From Ailurus styani (lineage: Eukaryota; Chordata; Mammalia; Carnivora; Ailuridae): 64,000 nucleotides of DNA. The stretch's first letter is position 1, and every line of letters starts with the position of its first letter. Location: assembly GCA_002007465.1 (NCBI GenBank), contig LNAC01000689.1, forward strand, positions 62,001 to 126,000, given 5' to 3'. This document shows positions 1-11,764 of this stretch, one piece after another. The notes below the pieces were generated by a model, which did no database searches, was not told the DNA's origin, and worked only from the letters and a program-made list of their open reading frames with translations. The translations under genes and the position numbers were made by a program.

Positions 1-540
1 CAGACACTCTGGACACTGGTCAGTGGGGCCCGGGGAGGGGCAGAGATCAACCTGCGCTGGACGAACTGCTTCTTAGCAGCTGGTGGAGCAGCGGACCCAG
101 CCTGGGCCCGGCTGTGGGGGAGCGGACATCCCCTGGCTCCTCCGCAAACCATATTGCAGAGTTGGCCTTAGCACCATCACCCTCCCAGCCAGCCTCCGTG
201 GTTAGATGTCTGCACCCTGCATGACCGTGTTAGGGAGGGGAGAGAGACCGCTCAAAGCTGAGGTTCAAAGCTGAGCTCTACTTAGAGGCTTGGACACACA
301 GCCACACAGCTGGACAGGCAGCCTTTCTGCAGGGGCTGCAGCGCGCGGGAGTGGGAGGGGGCCCTTGCCGGCATAGCCTGGATTTTCAGATTTCCACTTT
401 GATTGTGGTCGACGAGGAAGATCAAGTCTTCACAGGCCGGAGATCGACCGGGCGTATAAGCTGTCAGAGTTTCAGCAGAGGCCACAAAGGGCTAAGACAC
501 AAAACAAGGCGTGAAAAGTCCCCCATTTCCTGAGATGTCT
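1..540. other. Unassigned flank of CpG island
   Basis: Moderately GC-rich sequence with no recognisable exon, repeat or RNA gene. The short open frames on both strands have no features of a known protein and are probably chance. Confidence 0.4.
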
Positions 541-1290
541 TCTAATCGCCCAATCTGTGTGGAAGGACCATCCGGTCCGCTGTGGAAAGATGCCTTTGTG
601 AACTCCGACGTCCTGCTCTTGCGCGTTGTGGCAAGGTCAGATGGCCAAAACGCTGCCCGGGGTCAGTCCCGGTGCTCACGCCTTCGGGACCGGGGAGCCG
701 CTGGGGTAGCCCTGCTCTGGACCTGGAGAACGACTTCTCTAACCTTGGAGAGAAATCACCGCCGGAGCTCAGGGAGGCCCCTGGAGTATGCGGGGACGGT
801 GACGTGACTCGCACCCGGAAAAATAATAAAATGAGAAGCTACATCGGGAGGGAGGAAGGGCGTGTGGGGCGAGGTGTCCTCTCCCCGTGGGGGGGCAGAG
901 ATGGAGATTCTCACGGGCCAGGAGGACACGGGCTCCGTGCCTTCCTAAGAACCTGGACCCGGAAGCATCCTGCCGGCGTGAGGACACTTGGGCGGAAAGA
1001 GGCCCGAGCTACACCAAAGATTAGGGAAACCGGAGGGCGGGGACAGCGCTGAGCGGCGGGGAGGCGGCTGCACCTGCTCTGGGAGCTGCGGTCAGGTGCG
1101 CATGCGTGCGGGGGGCGGGGGCGGAGCCGGCGGGGGGAAGGCCCCGCCCCAGATTACAGCGCGGAAGGCCCCGCCCCTGTCCCCCACCTGTTGGCTACCA
1201 GCCCCCCTCCACGCACCCCTGCTGCGGCTTCTGCAGCCCGCGGACAGGCCAAGCCGGGGAAGGGAGGTTTACCCTGGGTGAGTCTGGGTT
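541..1290. promoter_or_regulatory. CpG island with promoter-like motifs
   Basis: CpG is dense here and sparse on both sides. Seen directly: a CRE-like tgacgtga at 800-807, an NRF1-like tgcgcatgcg near 1098-1107, a G-rich run at 1109-1137, and a 15-bp GC-box unit (ggaaggccccgcccc) present twice, at 1136-1150 and 1163-1177. A consensus splice donor (ctgg/gtgagt, GT at 1278-1279) follows about 100 bases later. Together these look like a rightward TATA-less promoter with a short first exon. No protein can be read from it. It could be an alternative upstream promoter of the dynein gene further right, a lncRNA promoter, or an intragenic CpG island of an unseen gene. Confidence 0.6.
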
Positions 1291-1651
1291 CCTCCCCGCT
1301 TCAATACCCGGAAAAATAAACTGTTTATTCCCCGAGAGTCACCACATGAGCAATCCGTCTGCTTCAGGCTGCGTGGAGGGAAACGCAGCTGCAGCGCTGG
1401 AGGAGAGGCCGCCTGTCATCCCCTAAGCTGGTGGCATGACCGTAGAATGATGGCTGGGGCTCAGAGTCTGAGTCTGGATCCTGGGTCTCTGGGCTGTTCA
1501 TCACTTCGTAGTGACGGGGTTCGGGACACCCTACCCCCAAAGACACACCTGGGCCCATTGAGTATTTTAAGCAGAAGGAAAAGTTTGAGAAAAGGGCAGA
1601 AGCAGGAAGGTCTCTCTGACTTCCTCTCCGACCCTTTTCCCCTCAGTCAGT

Positions 1652-1790
1652 GAAGCCTCGGCCTTCAGCTCAGGTCATGATCCCAGGGTCATGGATCCAG
1701 GCTCCACATTGGGCTCCCTGCTCAGCTAGGAGTCCGCTTCTCCCTCCGCCTCTCCCGCTCTCCCTGCTCGTGCTCCTCCTACTTCTTTCA
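1652..1790 (+). repeat. CAN SINE, 5'-truncated
   Basis: Matches the CAN SINE from just inside the head ('cttcagctcaggtcatgatcccagg') through the CT-rich body. It lacks the first 25 or so bases and an A tail, and is diverged. Confidence 0.75.
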
Positions 1791-1795
1791 CCTGG

Positions 1796-2139
1796 ATCCT
1801 GAAATTGTCAGATTCTAAGTTGGGGCTAGAATATTACCCTCAAATATGTGGAGATAAATGAAGACCAACTAAACAGGAACAAGCAAAGCCTCCATGTTCA
1901 GAGCTCACAACAGCAAGGGCGGCCGCCACCGTCACTTGTGTTCAGGCAGAGATGCGAAGGCACGCAGAGGAGTGGCCGAGCTCCGTGGCTGGAACAGGGG
2001 TGGCTTCTGGGGACCCTGGCTGAGGCTGCCAGCCCCAGCGAAGCTGCGGGAAGCTGACCAGAAGCAGGGTATCTTGATGTGATTGCTGATTTGGATTTCT
2101 CTGGCTGGCTCTGAGTTGGAGGTAGAAACATGGATTAAG
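1796..2139. other. No recognisable feature
   Basis: Unique sequence between two repeats; nothing supported by coding, splice or RNA signals. Confidence 0.3.
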
Positions 2140-3190
2140 AACACTGTCAGTTATTATTTATTTATCTGTGTTTCATTGAAATTCAAGTTAGTTAACATAG
2201 AGAGTATTACTAGTTTCAGGGGTAGAGTTCAGTGATTCATCCATTGCCTGTGACACCCCGTGCTCATCACATCATGTACCCTCCTTAATGCCTGTCACCC
2301 AGTTACCCCATCCCCACATCTGCCTCCCCTCCAGCAACCTTCATCTGTTTTCTAGAGTTAAGAGTCTCTTATGGTTTGCTTCCTCCTCTCTCTTTTTTTT
2401 CCATCCCATATGTTCATCTGTTTTGTGTCTTAAATTCCACATATGAGTGAAATCAGATGGTATTCTTCTTTCTCTGACTGACTGATTTTGCTTAGTATAA
2501 TACCCTCTACTTCCATTCACCTCATTGCAAATGGCAACATTTCATTTTTGATGGCTAAGTAATATTCCATTGTACATATCACCACATCTTTATCCATTCA
2601 TCTGCTGGTGGACACTTGGGTTGCTTGCATAGTTTGGCTATTATGGACATTGTTGTTATAAACATCGGGGTGCATGTTGACCCTACAAATCACTATTTTT
2701 GTATCCTTTGGATAAATACCTAGTAGTGCAATTGCTGGGCCATAGGGTTGTTCTATTTTTAACTTTTTGAGGAACCTCTGTTTTCCAAAGTGGCTGCACC
2801 AGTTTGCATTCCCACCAACAGTGAAAGAGAGTTCCCCTTTCTCCACATCCTCGTCAACATCTTTTGTTTCCTGACTTGTTCATTTTAGCCATTCTGACTG
2901 GCGTGTGGTGGCATCTCACTGTGGTTTTGATTTGTCTTTCCCTGATGCTGAGTGATGAGTATTTTTCCATGTGTCTGTTGGCCATTTGTATGTCTTGTTT
3001 GGAGAAATGAAGTCATGAACAGTCATGTCTTCTCCCGATTTCTTTACTGGACTATCTGTTATTTGGTGTTGAGTTTGGTAAGTTCTTTATAGATTTTGGA
3101 TACTATTCGTTTATCAAGTATGTCATTTGCAAATATCTTCTCCCATTCCATACATTGCCTTTTAGTTTTGTTTATCGTTATTAACCAAGT
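2140..3190 (-). mobile_element. L1 fragment, 3' UTR and ORF2 C-terminus, antisense
   Basis: Reading the minus strand gives the end of L1 ORF2 (residues like [23 protein letters not shown] near 2700-2780) followed by the carnivore L1 3' UTR and an A-rich end at 2140-2165. ORF2 is broken by stops and frameshifts. A possible short duplication (gttatta at about 2148 and 3175) flanks it. 5'-truncated, typical of retrotransposition. Confidence 0.85.
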
Positions 3191-3192
3191 CT

Positions 3193-3386
3193 TTTTTTAA
3201 AAGATTTTATTTACTTACTTGGTAGAGAGAGAGATCACAAGTAGGCAGAGAGGCAGGCAGAGAGAGAGGAGGAAGCAGGCTCCCTGCTGAGCAGAGAGCC
3301 CAATATGGGGCTCGATCCCAGGACCCTGAGATCATGACCTGAGCCGAAGGCAGAGGCTTTAACCCACTGAGCCACCCAGGCACCCG
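3193..3386 (-). repeat. CAN SINE
   Basis: Full-length antisense copy running from the tail (aaagattttattta) to the head (gccacccaggcaccc). It carries the mustelid-like variant 'taggcagagaggcaggcagag'. Confidence 0.93.
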
Positions 3387-4160
3387 TATTAACTGTTGGG
3401 GCCAACTGTTACAGCAGTTGTTGTTTTGTTTGTTGGACTGTTTCTTAGAGACAGTAGGCTGACTTCCGACGAGTCTGACTTGTAGGCAGTAGGTGGGCAT
3501 CCTGGGCTGGTTAAGTGCAGGTGATGGGTTGGTGCCTTGGATGTGCTGCTGAAGATCATGGTCAGAGTTCTGTCCTTATGTGTGGTCTGGCCATTCACTC
3601 TGTCTGTCTGCATATTCAGTCTTTCACCTGTTTCAGTCCATGGACTGTCTCCATTCTCTCCTAATCCAGATTTTCTGTTGTGAACTACAAGTTCTGATTT
3701 ACATATCTGTGCATTTGGGAAGTTAGGAAAGGGTCTTGTTTTTGTTCTTCCTGGTGCTATGTGTGTAGTAAGGAGGCAGGCAAAGATTGAATCACAAAAG
3801 TCCAGGCGTCCAGAGAAGGTTCAGCTTCTGAGAACTGCTATATGCTGTTCTCACGAGAATAGTCATCAAGATAAATATAGCTTTTCTTTGAACTAGTATT
3901 ATCCTATTTATTCATTATGCATTTTAAAAATACCTACATCACATAAAGAATACTACCAACTGCATTCAGTGTGCATATGTAAGTGAAACACCTAGATAAG
4001 AATGATGGTGGATGGGTTGTCCTAATTTTTAAATAATGAAAAATGGTGTCACTGGAAAAAAGCCCATCTGAAAGAAACTTCATCAGCAACCAAGAAGTAG
4101 CTAATTATCTCAAAAAGCCCATCTCCTCTAGTTTTTATCACTGAAAAGATGACGTATCCC
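3387..4160. other. Unassigned non-coding sequence
   Basis: No exon, RNA gene or repeat family could be recognised. It may contain a decayed interspersed repeat. Confidence 0.3.
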
Positions 4161-4164
4161 TTAG

Positions 4165-4870
4165 CAGGTCAAGGTATAATGAGATACCACTTTGCACCTA
4201 CTGGGGTGGTAATAACAAATGTTGGAGACACTGTGGGGAAAGCGGAACCCTCACCCACGGCTGATGGGAATGTAGAACGTTGCAGCTGCTGTGGAAAAAG
4301 TCTGAAGGTCCTCACAAGGTCACACACAGAGTTACCCTGGGACCCAGAAGCTCCACCACTAGGTATCTACCCAAGAGAAATGAAAACATACATCCACCTA
4401 ATAACTTCATTCGAATGTGCGCAGGAACGTTATTTGTAGTCGCCAGAGACTGGAAATGACCCAGACGTCCGCCAACAGACCTGTAGATCGATGAAACATG
4501 ATACACGCTCACGGTGGTGGGGGACTCGGGCTGAAAAGGAACGAAGAACTATGGCATGCACAACACGGGTGAGCCTTGAAAGCACCCTGCGAAGAGAAAG
4601 AAGCCTTCACGAAAGACCGCGTGTCGTGCGATGCCATTGGTGTGGGATGTCCAGAGCACACAGAAGGTAGATTCGCAGTTGTTTAGAGCAGTGGACCTGG
4701 GAAGAAATGGGGAGCAGATGCTGAAGACTTCAGGGCTTTTTTTGGTGTTCTAAAAATGTTGTAATATTGATTGTGATGGTTGCACAAGTCAGGGGATATA
4801 ATAAAAACAATTGGGTGGTAGATGGGTGACTCATACGGTATGGGAGTTGTATCTGAATAAGAGAGTCGGA
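4165..4870 (+). mobile_element. Ancient L1 3' end
   Basis: Plus-strand text such as 'atgagataccac', 'gctgatgggaatgtag', 'aggtatctacccaagagaaatg' and 'gatggttgcacaa' is the end of ORF2 and the 3' UTR of an old L1 (L1M class). It is strongly diverged with several deletions; the 4149-4439 open frame is part of it. Confidence 0.8.
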
Positions 4871-4879
4871 GAGAGAAGC

Positions 4880-5777
4880 CCGACTGTAGCTCCATGTCGT
4901 TCGTCCACAGCACAACCCTTCTGGTTAAAAAACATGACCTAAACATTAGGGCTTGCAAGAGAACACATATCTTCCTTTATCATTTCCATAGTCATTTGCG
5001 CAAAGGAGTTGAGTACCAACAGATAAGCAAATTATGTGGAGATTTACATGAAGTAAGAATTGGTTGAACCACATTCCTGTTTTCTATACGTTTCCAGGAG
5101 ATGTGTCTTCTTTTTATTCACTAACTCAGAATTTTTGGATCATGTATTATTTTAGGTGCTGAGGAAGGGATAGACCAATGAATATATATCCATTGTCTAG
5201 GAATATACATATAAATACCTATCTATATAAATACCCATAGATATAAGCATGAAGTCCTAGAGAGTATGGTCAACGCCTTGGGGCGCATAAAAGCACATAC
5301 CACGTGCTCTCAAGGAAATCTTCGATTCAAGAAATAAAAACATACTCCCATGACCCTACTGGTGAAACAACAGGATAACTGGGGGGCAAGCAGGAAGGTT
5401 TTCTCAAGAGCAGGGATGCAGTGGGGCCTCAGGAAGAAATGGCCCTGGAAACCAGGAAATCTCGTGCCCAGTAGGAGTCTGGCTCTTGCTTCTGTCTCTC
5501 TCTGTCTGCTTCTCTTTCCCTCTTTCCATCTTCTGCTAATTTATCCACTAGAACGAGGGTGGTTTCTGAGCTTATAGGTCCAGCCCTCTCCCCATCTTCA
5601 ATTTCAAATTGCTTCCATAGCCAAAAGCACCTCCGGTGTCTTTCAGCCCCTTGATCAGTGCTCTAGATCTCTGTCCCTGCTCATGTGATTTATGGACCGG
5701 CATCATTGCACTCGGGCCCCCTAGGGAACAGAATGTCAGGTACCACCCAGACCAAGGACATCAGAGCCATACTTAAC
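4880..5777. other. Unassigned non-coding sequence
   Basis: AT-rich on the left with TA-rich simple sequence at 5190-5260. Nothing coding is supported. Confidence 0.3.
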
Positions 5778-6003
5778 AAGACCTCCAGGATGGGGTGCCT
5801 GGGTGGCTCAGTGGGTTCAAGCCTCTGCCTTCGGCTCAGGTCATGATCTCAGGGTCCTGGGATCGAGCCCCGCATTGGACTTTCTGCTCGGCAGGGAGCC
5901 TGCTTCCTCCTCTCTCTCTGCCTGTCTCTCTGCCTACTTGTGATCTCTCTCTCCCTGTCAAATAAATAAAATCTTTTAAAAAAAAAAAAAAAGACCTCCA
6001 GGA
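5778..6003 (+). repeat. CAN SINE with target-site duplication
   Basis: Complete sense copy at 5791-5990: head 'ggggtgcctgggtggctcag', CT-rich body, aataaataaaatctttt and a pure A tail. Flanked by a perfect 13-bp duplication aagacctccagga (5778-5790 and 5991-6003). The intact duplication and long A run indicate a fairly recent insertion. Confidence 0.97.
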
Positions 6004-6469
6004 GATTCGGACGCATATTACAGTTTAAGAAGCAGCCTAAATGATAAGGCAGGTTATCTTCTGTAACAACATGGCCCAGGGCTGGGGCCCCCGGAATGGT
6101 GATCCGGAGGCTCACCGGTCACCACCCCTTCTGCTCTGCTGTCCTCCTCTCAGGCCTCAGGATGTGCCGTCTCCCCAGGATTCCCACCCTCATGCACGAA
6201 CATCCTACAGCTAGAAGACAGGGCACTCATCTTTGTGCTCCTTTCTAAGTGAGACAGAGACCTTCCCAGTCTCCCCTCAGCAGATTTCCCCTCCTTGCTG
6301 CTGGCCGACCATGCAGCATGCATCTTCCTAAATCAGTCCTGGGCAAAGGCATGGAATGGCATGTGTGCGAGGCTCCTTAGTTGGAAATGCTAGAGGTGGA
6401 GAAGTTGGTGCTCAGACGGGGACACCTGTGTTCTCTGGTCATTTCACACTGGCTCCTCATCAAGGCCAT

Positions 6470-6690
6470 GTTCAAGGCACTGTTCTAACATGTTATCCAT
6501 GAACTTGGTGACGTGATGACTACATCAACCCTATAAAGTGTATACTATTACTACCTCCAGTTTCTAGAAGAGAAACTGAAACAGAGAAAGGAGAAACAAC
6601 ATGCCCGAGGTTACACTGAAGAGACCGAGGCAGGAATCACGCCCAGGTCTCGAGCCAGAGCTCACATTCAGGGGCTTTCTAGCAAGTGAG
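6470..6690 (-). repeat. MIR SINE remnant
   Basis: Antisense MIR: 'tataaagtgtatactattactacc', 'gagaaactgaaacagagaaagg', 'gaggttacactgaagag' and 'ggaatcacgcccaggtctcgagcc' follow the MIR consensus in order. About 30 percent diverged by eye. Confidence 0.8.
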
Positions 6691-6694
6691 CATC

Positions 6695-7685
6695 TGCTGG
6701 TGTTTACACGTGTCCCCTTCTGCACCTGGAAAATCACTGGTTAAAAGAATCTCGGGGAACATCCTGACAGTCCATGATTAACGGCTGAGGAAAAAAATGC
6801 ACAAATGATGTCCTTCTTTTGAGCAAATATTAACCCCCCACAGAAAATTCATTTCTGAGTTATAAACACAAAGGAGCACTCTGCCCTTCAATTTTACTTC
6901 ATCTACCTAATGGTGTTATGCTTTATGAATAAGCTCAAAGGAAAGAAATATACTCATTATGTAATAAAGCCACTCACCAGTTTAGACACCTGGAGATTTC
7001 CTCTAGAACCTCACGTTTATAGATCCCGATTACTGAATGATAGTGTGGGGAGAAAGTATCAGAGCTCAGACAGTCACAGATTAGAATCTCCAGCTTTCTA
7101 GCGGTTGCTGGCTTTTAGTATCTACCTTAGGATGCGAACTAATGAGGTATGACACCAGTGGAGCCTGCACGAGAAATGGTAGTTATGGTTTCATTATTCT
7201 TGGGTGGTCTCTGAAAGAATAAATTCAGTTATCTTTTTATGGTTATTCAGTAAGGACTATAGCAGCTTTATTATATTGGCTCAATAAAGATTAATTTTTT
7301 TTCCTTCAAGTGCTTAGAGTTACTTAAAGTAATAACGTGTAATTCCTGGATCATGTTTTTTTCTAGATCAGTTCATCCTACTCTCACCAGAGTCCTTGCC
7401 TCTGTGGTGAATTCAAATGGGCAGATATGAGGTGAGCTGTAAAATTTATGGACTTTTAAAATACAGGAGGATTTATTGGCTCACACGACAGAATTGTTAA
7501 AGTATTAATTCTTCAATTCTTATAGAACTAATCAGAAGAAAATTGTATTGTCCTCAGATTTGAATAAATGAAAAAAACCCAAAACACACATGGAGTATTC
7601 TGTACCTGAGTTTTCCATTAAGCAACGTGAACAGTGGTCTACCAAAGAAAAAATATTTATTAGAATTGCATTTGAAAATTATCTC
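6695..7685. other. Unassigned AT-rich non-coding sequence
   Basis: No exon, SINE or L1 recognised. Frequent stops in all frames. Confidence 0.3.
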
Positions 7686-7689
7686 ACTT

Positions 7690-8590
7690 AAACTGGGGGT
7701 TAGAAGATGGTAGCAAAGCAGGAGGACCCCAGGCTCACCTTGTCCCATGAACACAACTAGATAACTATCAAATCATCCTTGAGACCCCAGAAATTGACCT
7801 GAAGACGGACAGAACAAACTCCACAGCGAAAGGGAGAGAAGAGGCCACATTGAAGAAGGTAGGAAGTGTTTGGGAAAGAACTGATCACCACAGCTGTGTG
7901 GGGAGGGAGCCACGGCCAAGAGACAAACTAGCACACAGGGGAGTTCAAGGGGAAAATGAACCCCCATAGAAATTGGCTTGGAAAGCAAAAGGGGCCGAAT
8001 TTCCTGAGTTCCTGCAACCAGCGGGGCTGAAAGCCTGGAGTTCTCAAGGTCAGCAGGCTAGGCTGGGGGAGAGCCAGGAGGACACTGTGCTGCTCTTGGA
8101 GAGAAGGCAAGCCAACAACCCACCACAGACAGCATGGAAACAATGATCTGAAGGAAGCAACCAGCAAGGAAATGGTAGCTTTGAATGACACCCCCAACCA
8201 GATGGATTTCACAGAACATTCCACCCTCAAACAGCAGCATACCCATTCTTCTCAGGTGCACGTGGAACGTTCTCCAGAATAAATCACATATTAGGTCACA
8301 AAACAAGCGAAGCCACACCACACGTCTTTTCTGACCACAAGGCTATGAAACTAGAAGTCAACCACACATAAATCTGGAAAGACCACAAATAAATGGCAGT
8401 TATATGACATCCTACTAAACAATGGGTGGGTCAACCAGGAAGTAAAAGAAGAAACTTAAAAAGCACATGGAAACAAATAGAAACGAAAACATAATAGTTC
8501 AAAACCTCTGGGGTGCAGCAAAAGTGGTCCTGAGAGGGAAATGCATAGCAATACGCGTCCACCTCAGGAAGCATTTGCAGAAGCTGCAAG
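7690..8590 (+). mobile_element. L1 with internal deletion (5' UTR joined to ORF2)
   Basis: From 7690 ('gggttagaagatggtagc', the YY1-like start typical of an L1 5' UTR) to about 8110 the sequence is L1 5' UTR. From about 8170 it matches ORF2 around the end of the endonuclease region ('gaccacaaggctatgaaactagaagtcaa', 'cctctggggtgcagcaaaagtgg'). ORF1 and the start of ORF2 are missing. Not coding now. Confidence 0.75.
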
Positions 8591-8594
8591 TCTG

Positions 8595-10675
8595 ATGCTC
8601 TCTAGAAGGAAAGTCGAGATTCCGTAAATGCTCATAATCTAGGGCATAAGCTGGAAAACAAATATGAAAATAAACCTGTGAATATAAAACCAGGGACCCT
8701 TTCTGGAGTAGATTTGCTTTACCTTGATGGATTGGTCAAGGCAAACACCATGTTTTGATTGTTTCCAGAGTCGGAAAGCTTGGCGGGAGGCATGTTGAAT
8801 GTGAAACTTCTTTCTAAGCTGGTTGGCTGCTTGATCATCATCCTGTTTTATCAGACACTTTATTTATGAGCTCTCTCTCATCTCCCAATTTACCCAGTGC
8901 ATTTGCTTCACTCTTGCTGAGTGTGGACTGAATGTTATCCTCTGGAGTTCATGAGCATCCTCCTTCCCCAGGTCCTGCTAGCTGCTGTTCAGACATGGTC
9001 TAAGAACTCCCATGCAGGGGTGACTGGTCAGGACTTCCACCCTGTCAGGTCAGGCACAGAACCGGAAGCTGCCTCCCTCACACCCCCTCCTCGCCCGCTG
9101 CCCTTGCGGCTGAGTCAGGCCCATGTGAAGGATGTGTGGCGGAATGTGTCTCTTTGGCATAAGGGTTATTTTAAGCTGATTATTCTGGGAGACAGCAGAC
9201 ACAAGAGAAGCTCTGGAAATAGAATAGAAGTTACCCTTTTGTAAGGGACAGGGCAGCTACCGAGGGTATCTCCCTTCCTGTGCAAGAGGAGAAGGCTGTC
9301 TACATGTCAGGATGCACCAGTGGAGAAAATACAACTCAGATCTGCTTTACTAACCTCCCTCTGTTTACACACTTTTCCCCATCACCTGCCCATAACTGGC
9401 CCCCCACACACCTTTGCTCTCTTCCATGTTGCTGAAGATGGTGTTGAAGCCTGAATTCTGAACCTCCTCTTTGAGAGGTACTCATTTCTCTCCGGGCATG
9501 TCCCATCAGCACCTGAGGTCTATACATTAGTAAACTTCTGTTTGTTTTTCTCTTGTTAATTTGTCTTTTGTGGCAGGAGCCATGGCAGAAAACTTAGAGG
9601 GGTAAAAGAAAAGTGATGTTTTCTGTCCCCTACACGAGGATCTTCAACCCCGTCCTACTTTTCCTTCCCTCTCTCTGGGCCGGCAGATAGTTCAGACTGC
9701 CTCCCTTCCAATGTACTCACACCTCATCTGAGAAATCCTCTGGTTTCTGGTTCATTTCCTAGTATTCCCTCATTGCTGATCTACAACATCTTTCCATAAT
9801 CCGTGACAACGTCTGTGAATCCTTCCCACTGTGCTTTGTAGAAACAAGTTCCTCCTACGTGTGTAATATTCTGTTCTATATACATTTTTTGGTCTACCTA
9901 TCTCTTTCCAGTGGTGAAGACTCTGAAGATCCGTAGCTGGTCTGACTCACCATCATTTGTTCCAAAGCCCCCAAGAACGCTCGGCACGTGATGTCTCCCC
10001 AAGCCCCTGCGTCAAGAGATAGGACCACATGGTAACACGGGTTCTGGCAGCCTAAGGCCAGCATCCCTGGGATGGCCCAGCCCCCCCTTGAGTTCCTGTC
10101 TAGAAAAGCTCAGGGCTATGAAAAGAATTTATCTAGCCAACATCTGATGATGGCTCCTGACCCATCTTTCTGAGGCATCCGCTATAAAGGGCTTATAATC
10201 ACGAAACCCTTCTCTGTCCCTCTGAGGTGTATATGCATCTGCTGTGACTCAAGCGTGTCTTTCTCAGGGACCTGACAGCCACCAGGGAGGACAGGGCCTC
10301 TGCCTCTCATCTCTGTGGGAGGACGGATCCTTTACTCTGATCATCGTCAGCCGGCAGACACAACTGCCTAATCTCATTTACACTGATCTACGCTTTGTCA
10401 TTTTTCACTTCTGTGACTACTTGCATCCCTACCCACCCCCTCAGGTTCCCCTTAAAATTCCCAGTCACATCTGCATTAATCAGAACGGAGATCCCCTCTT
10501 CCCTTACCATCAGCATTTACTGAATACTGTCTCTACCACTTTATCTGATGTCCAGCCTTGTTGATCTCTGACATCCCAGCTCAGGCTGAGTGCCTCTGTC
10601 ATGGAAGTCGGGGGAGAGCCTGAGAGGCCAGTCTGGGATAGGGGAGTGTGGGGGCTGTGCATGCATACACACACA
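8595..10675. other. Unassigned non-coding sequence
   Basis: Mixed-composition unique sequence. No exon with splice sites and family-like protein could be recognised on either strand. Confidence 0.3.
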
Positions 10676-10712
10676 CATTCATTCATTCATTCATTCACTC
10701 ATTCATTCATGC
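10668..10712. repeat. (ATTC)n microsatellite
   Basis: A short (CA)n run followed by nine or so attc units with one interruption. It continues into 'atgcctttattaatcatgcccc', which resembles the start of an old interspersed repeat. Confidence 0.9.
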
Positions 10713-11149
10713 CTTTATTAATCATGCCCCAGGCGCTGCAGTGAGTGATGGCTCCCACAGAGCTGCATGGCTCACGGAATCCACACCAGGGGGGGCCATC
10801 AGACTCCCAGACACGAGCTGCTCTCCCCACAGCACTTTCTGCAAACACCTGTGAGTGTGGAGGGTTAATGGAAATTGGGCACGCTGACAGATTTACTCAC
10901 AGGGGTGTTTTATGGCATGAGAAAATTTGATATAGTCTTTACTTCTTGCTGGATGGTTGTAAAATCTCATTGCTAATGGTTTTGTGAAGTAGATACCAAG
11001 TGAGAAGAGATCGTTTGCACCTGCTTTCTGGATTTGCAGTTTCACAAGATTTTTTTTTTTAATTGGTTGGTTCAGCGTTCTGTTTAATGTTCTGTCGGAA
11101 ACATACTTCAGAGAATCCCACTTTAACCCTGCAGAACGAGTTGCAGGTG

Positions 11150-11510
11150 CTTTCCTTACTTCTTTGCCCAAATATCCAGTTACAGGGATCGCAGCCTTGT
11201 AATTATACGCCAATAACCACGAGGTGTTGATTGCCTGCTTTTGATTCACCAATTAGATGGTCTCTCCCCCTTCATCACCAAAAGGTTACATTTACATAAA
11301 AGATATTCAAGGATGATGCTTGATCATCAAAGAGGCTTGTGTCCTTACCACCTACATTACAGGCTGTCTCGGAGACAGATCAATCTGAGAGACAGCTCAG
11401 CGAGCTGGGTGCGGGCTTTTGACACTGTCAGGAAATCATCTTCATTACGGAGCTGTAAAATTCTAATGTTTCAATTACCGCCTGCTACAAGCCTCGCTCC
11501 CACGCTTTGT
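11150..11510. promoter_or_regulatory. Possible conserved non-coding element
   Basis: Repeat-free block with clustered homeodomain-type cores (gtaattat, caattag, caattacc) and a perfect odd palindrome ctgtctc-g-gagacag at 11364-11378, which contains inverted SMAD-type GTCT/AGAC halves. Composition is unlike the repeats around it. Function is inferred only. Confidence 0.25.
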
Positions 11511-11566
11511 CTTACCACCCCATCTTCTGTAACTGTAACCCCCTCCCATTAAGGGTAAGACGTGGC

Positions 11567-11760
11567 AGTTGCCACACTGAACTGTGTGTCAGAATCACCT
11601 GGGGGTTTAAACACACACGCGAAAACCTCACTCTTGACGAAGAGGCAAATTCTGTCCATAAAAGGTTGGGGCCCAGGAATTTGTATTTTTACAAATTCTG
11701 GGTGCTTTCTGGGTGCTTTTGATACAAACCAGGATTGGAAAACCATGGCCCGTATAACAG
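11567..11760. mobile_element. hAT non-autonomous element (MER5/MER20 type)
   Basis: Contains 'tgtcagaatcacctggggg' and 'ttggggcccaggaatttgtattttta', hallmarks of the short mammalian Charlie-derived MITEs. Ends are decayed and no 8-bp duplication is certain. Confidence 0.7.
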
Positions 11761-11764
11761 AAAT

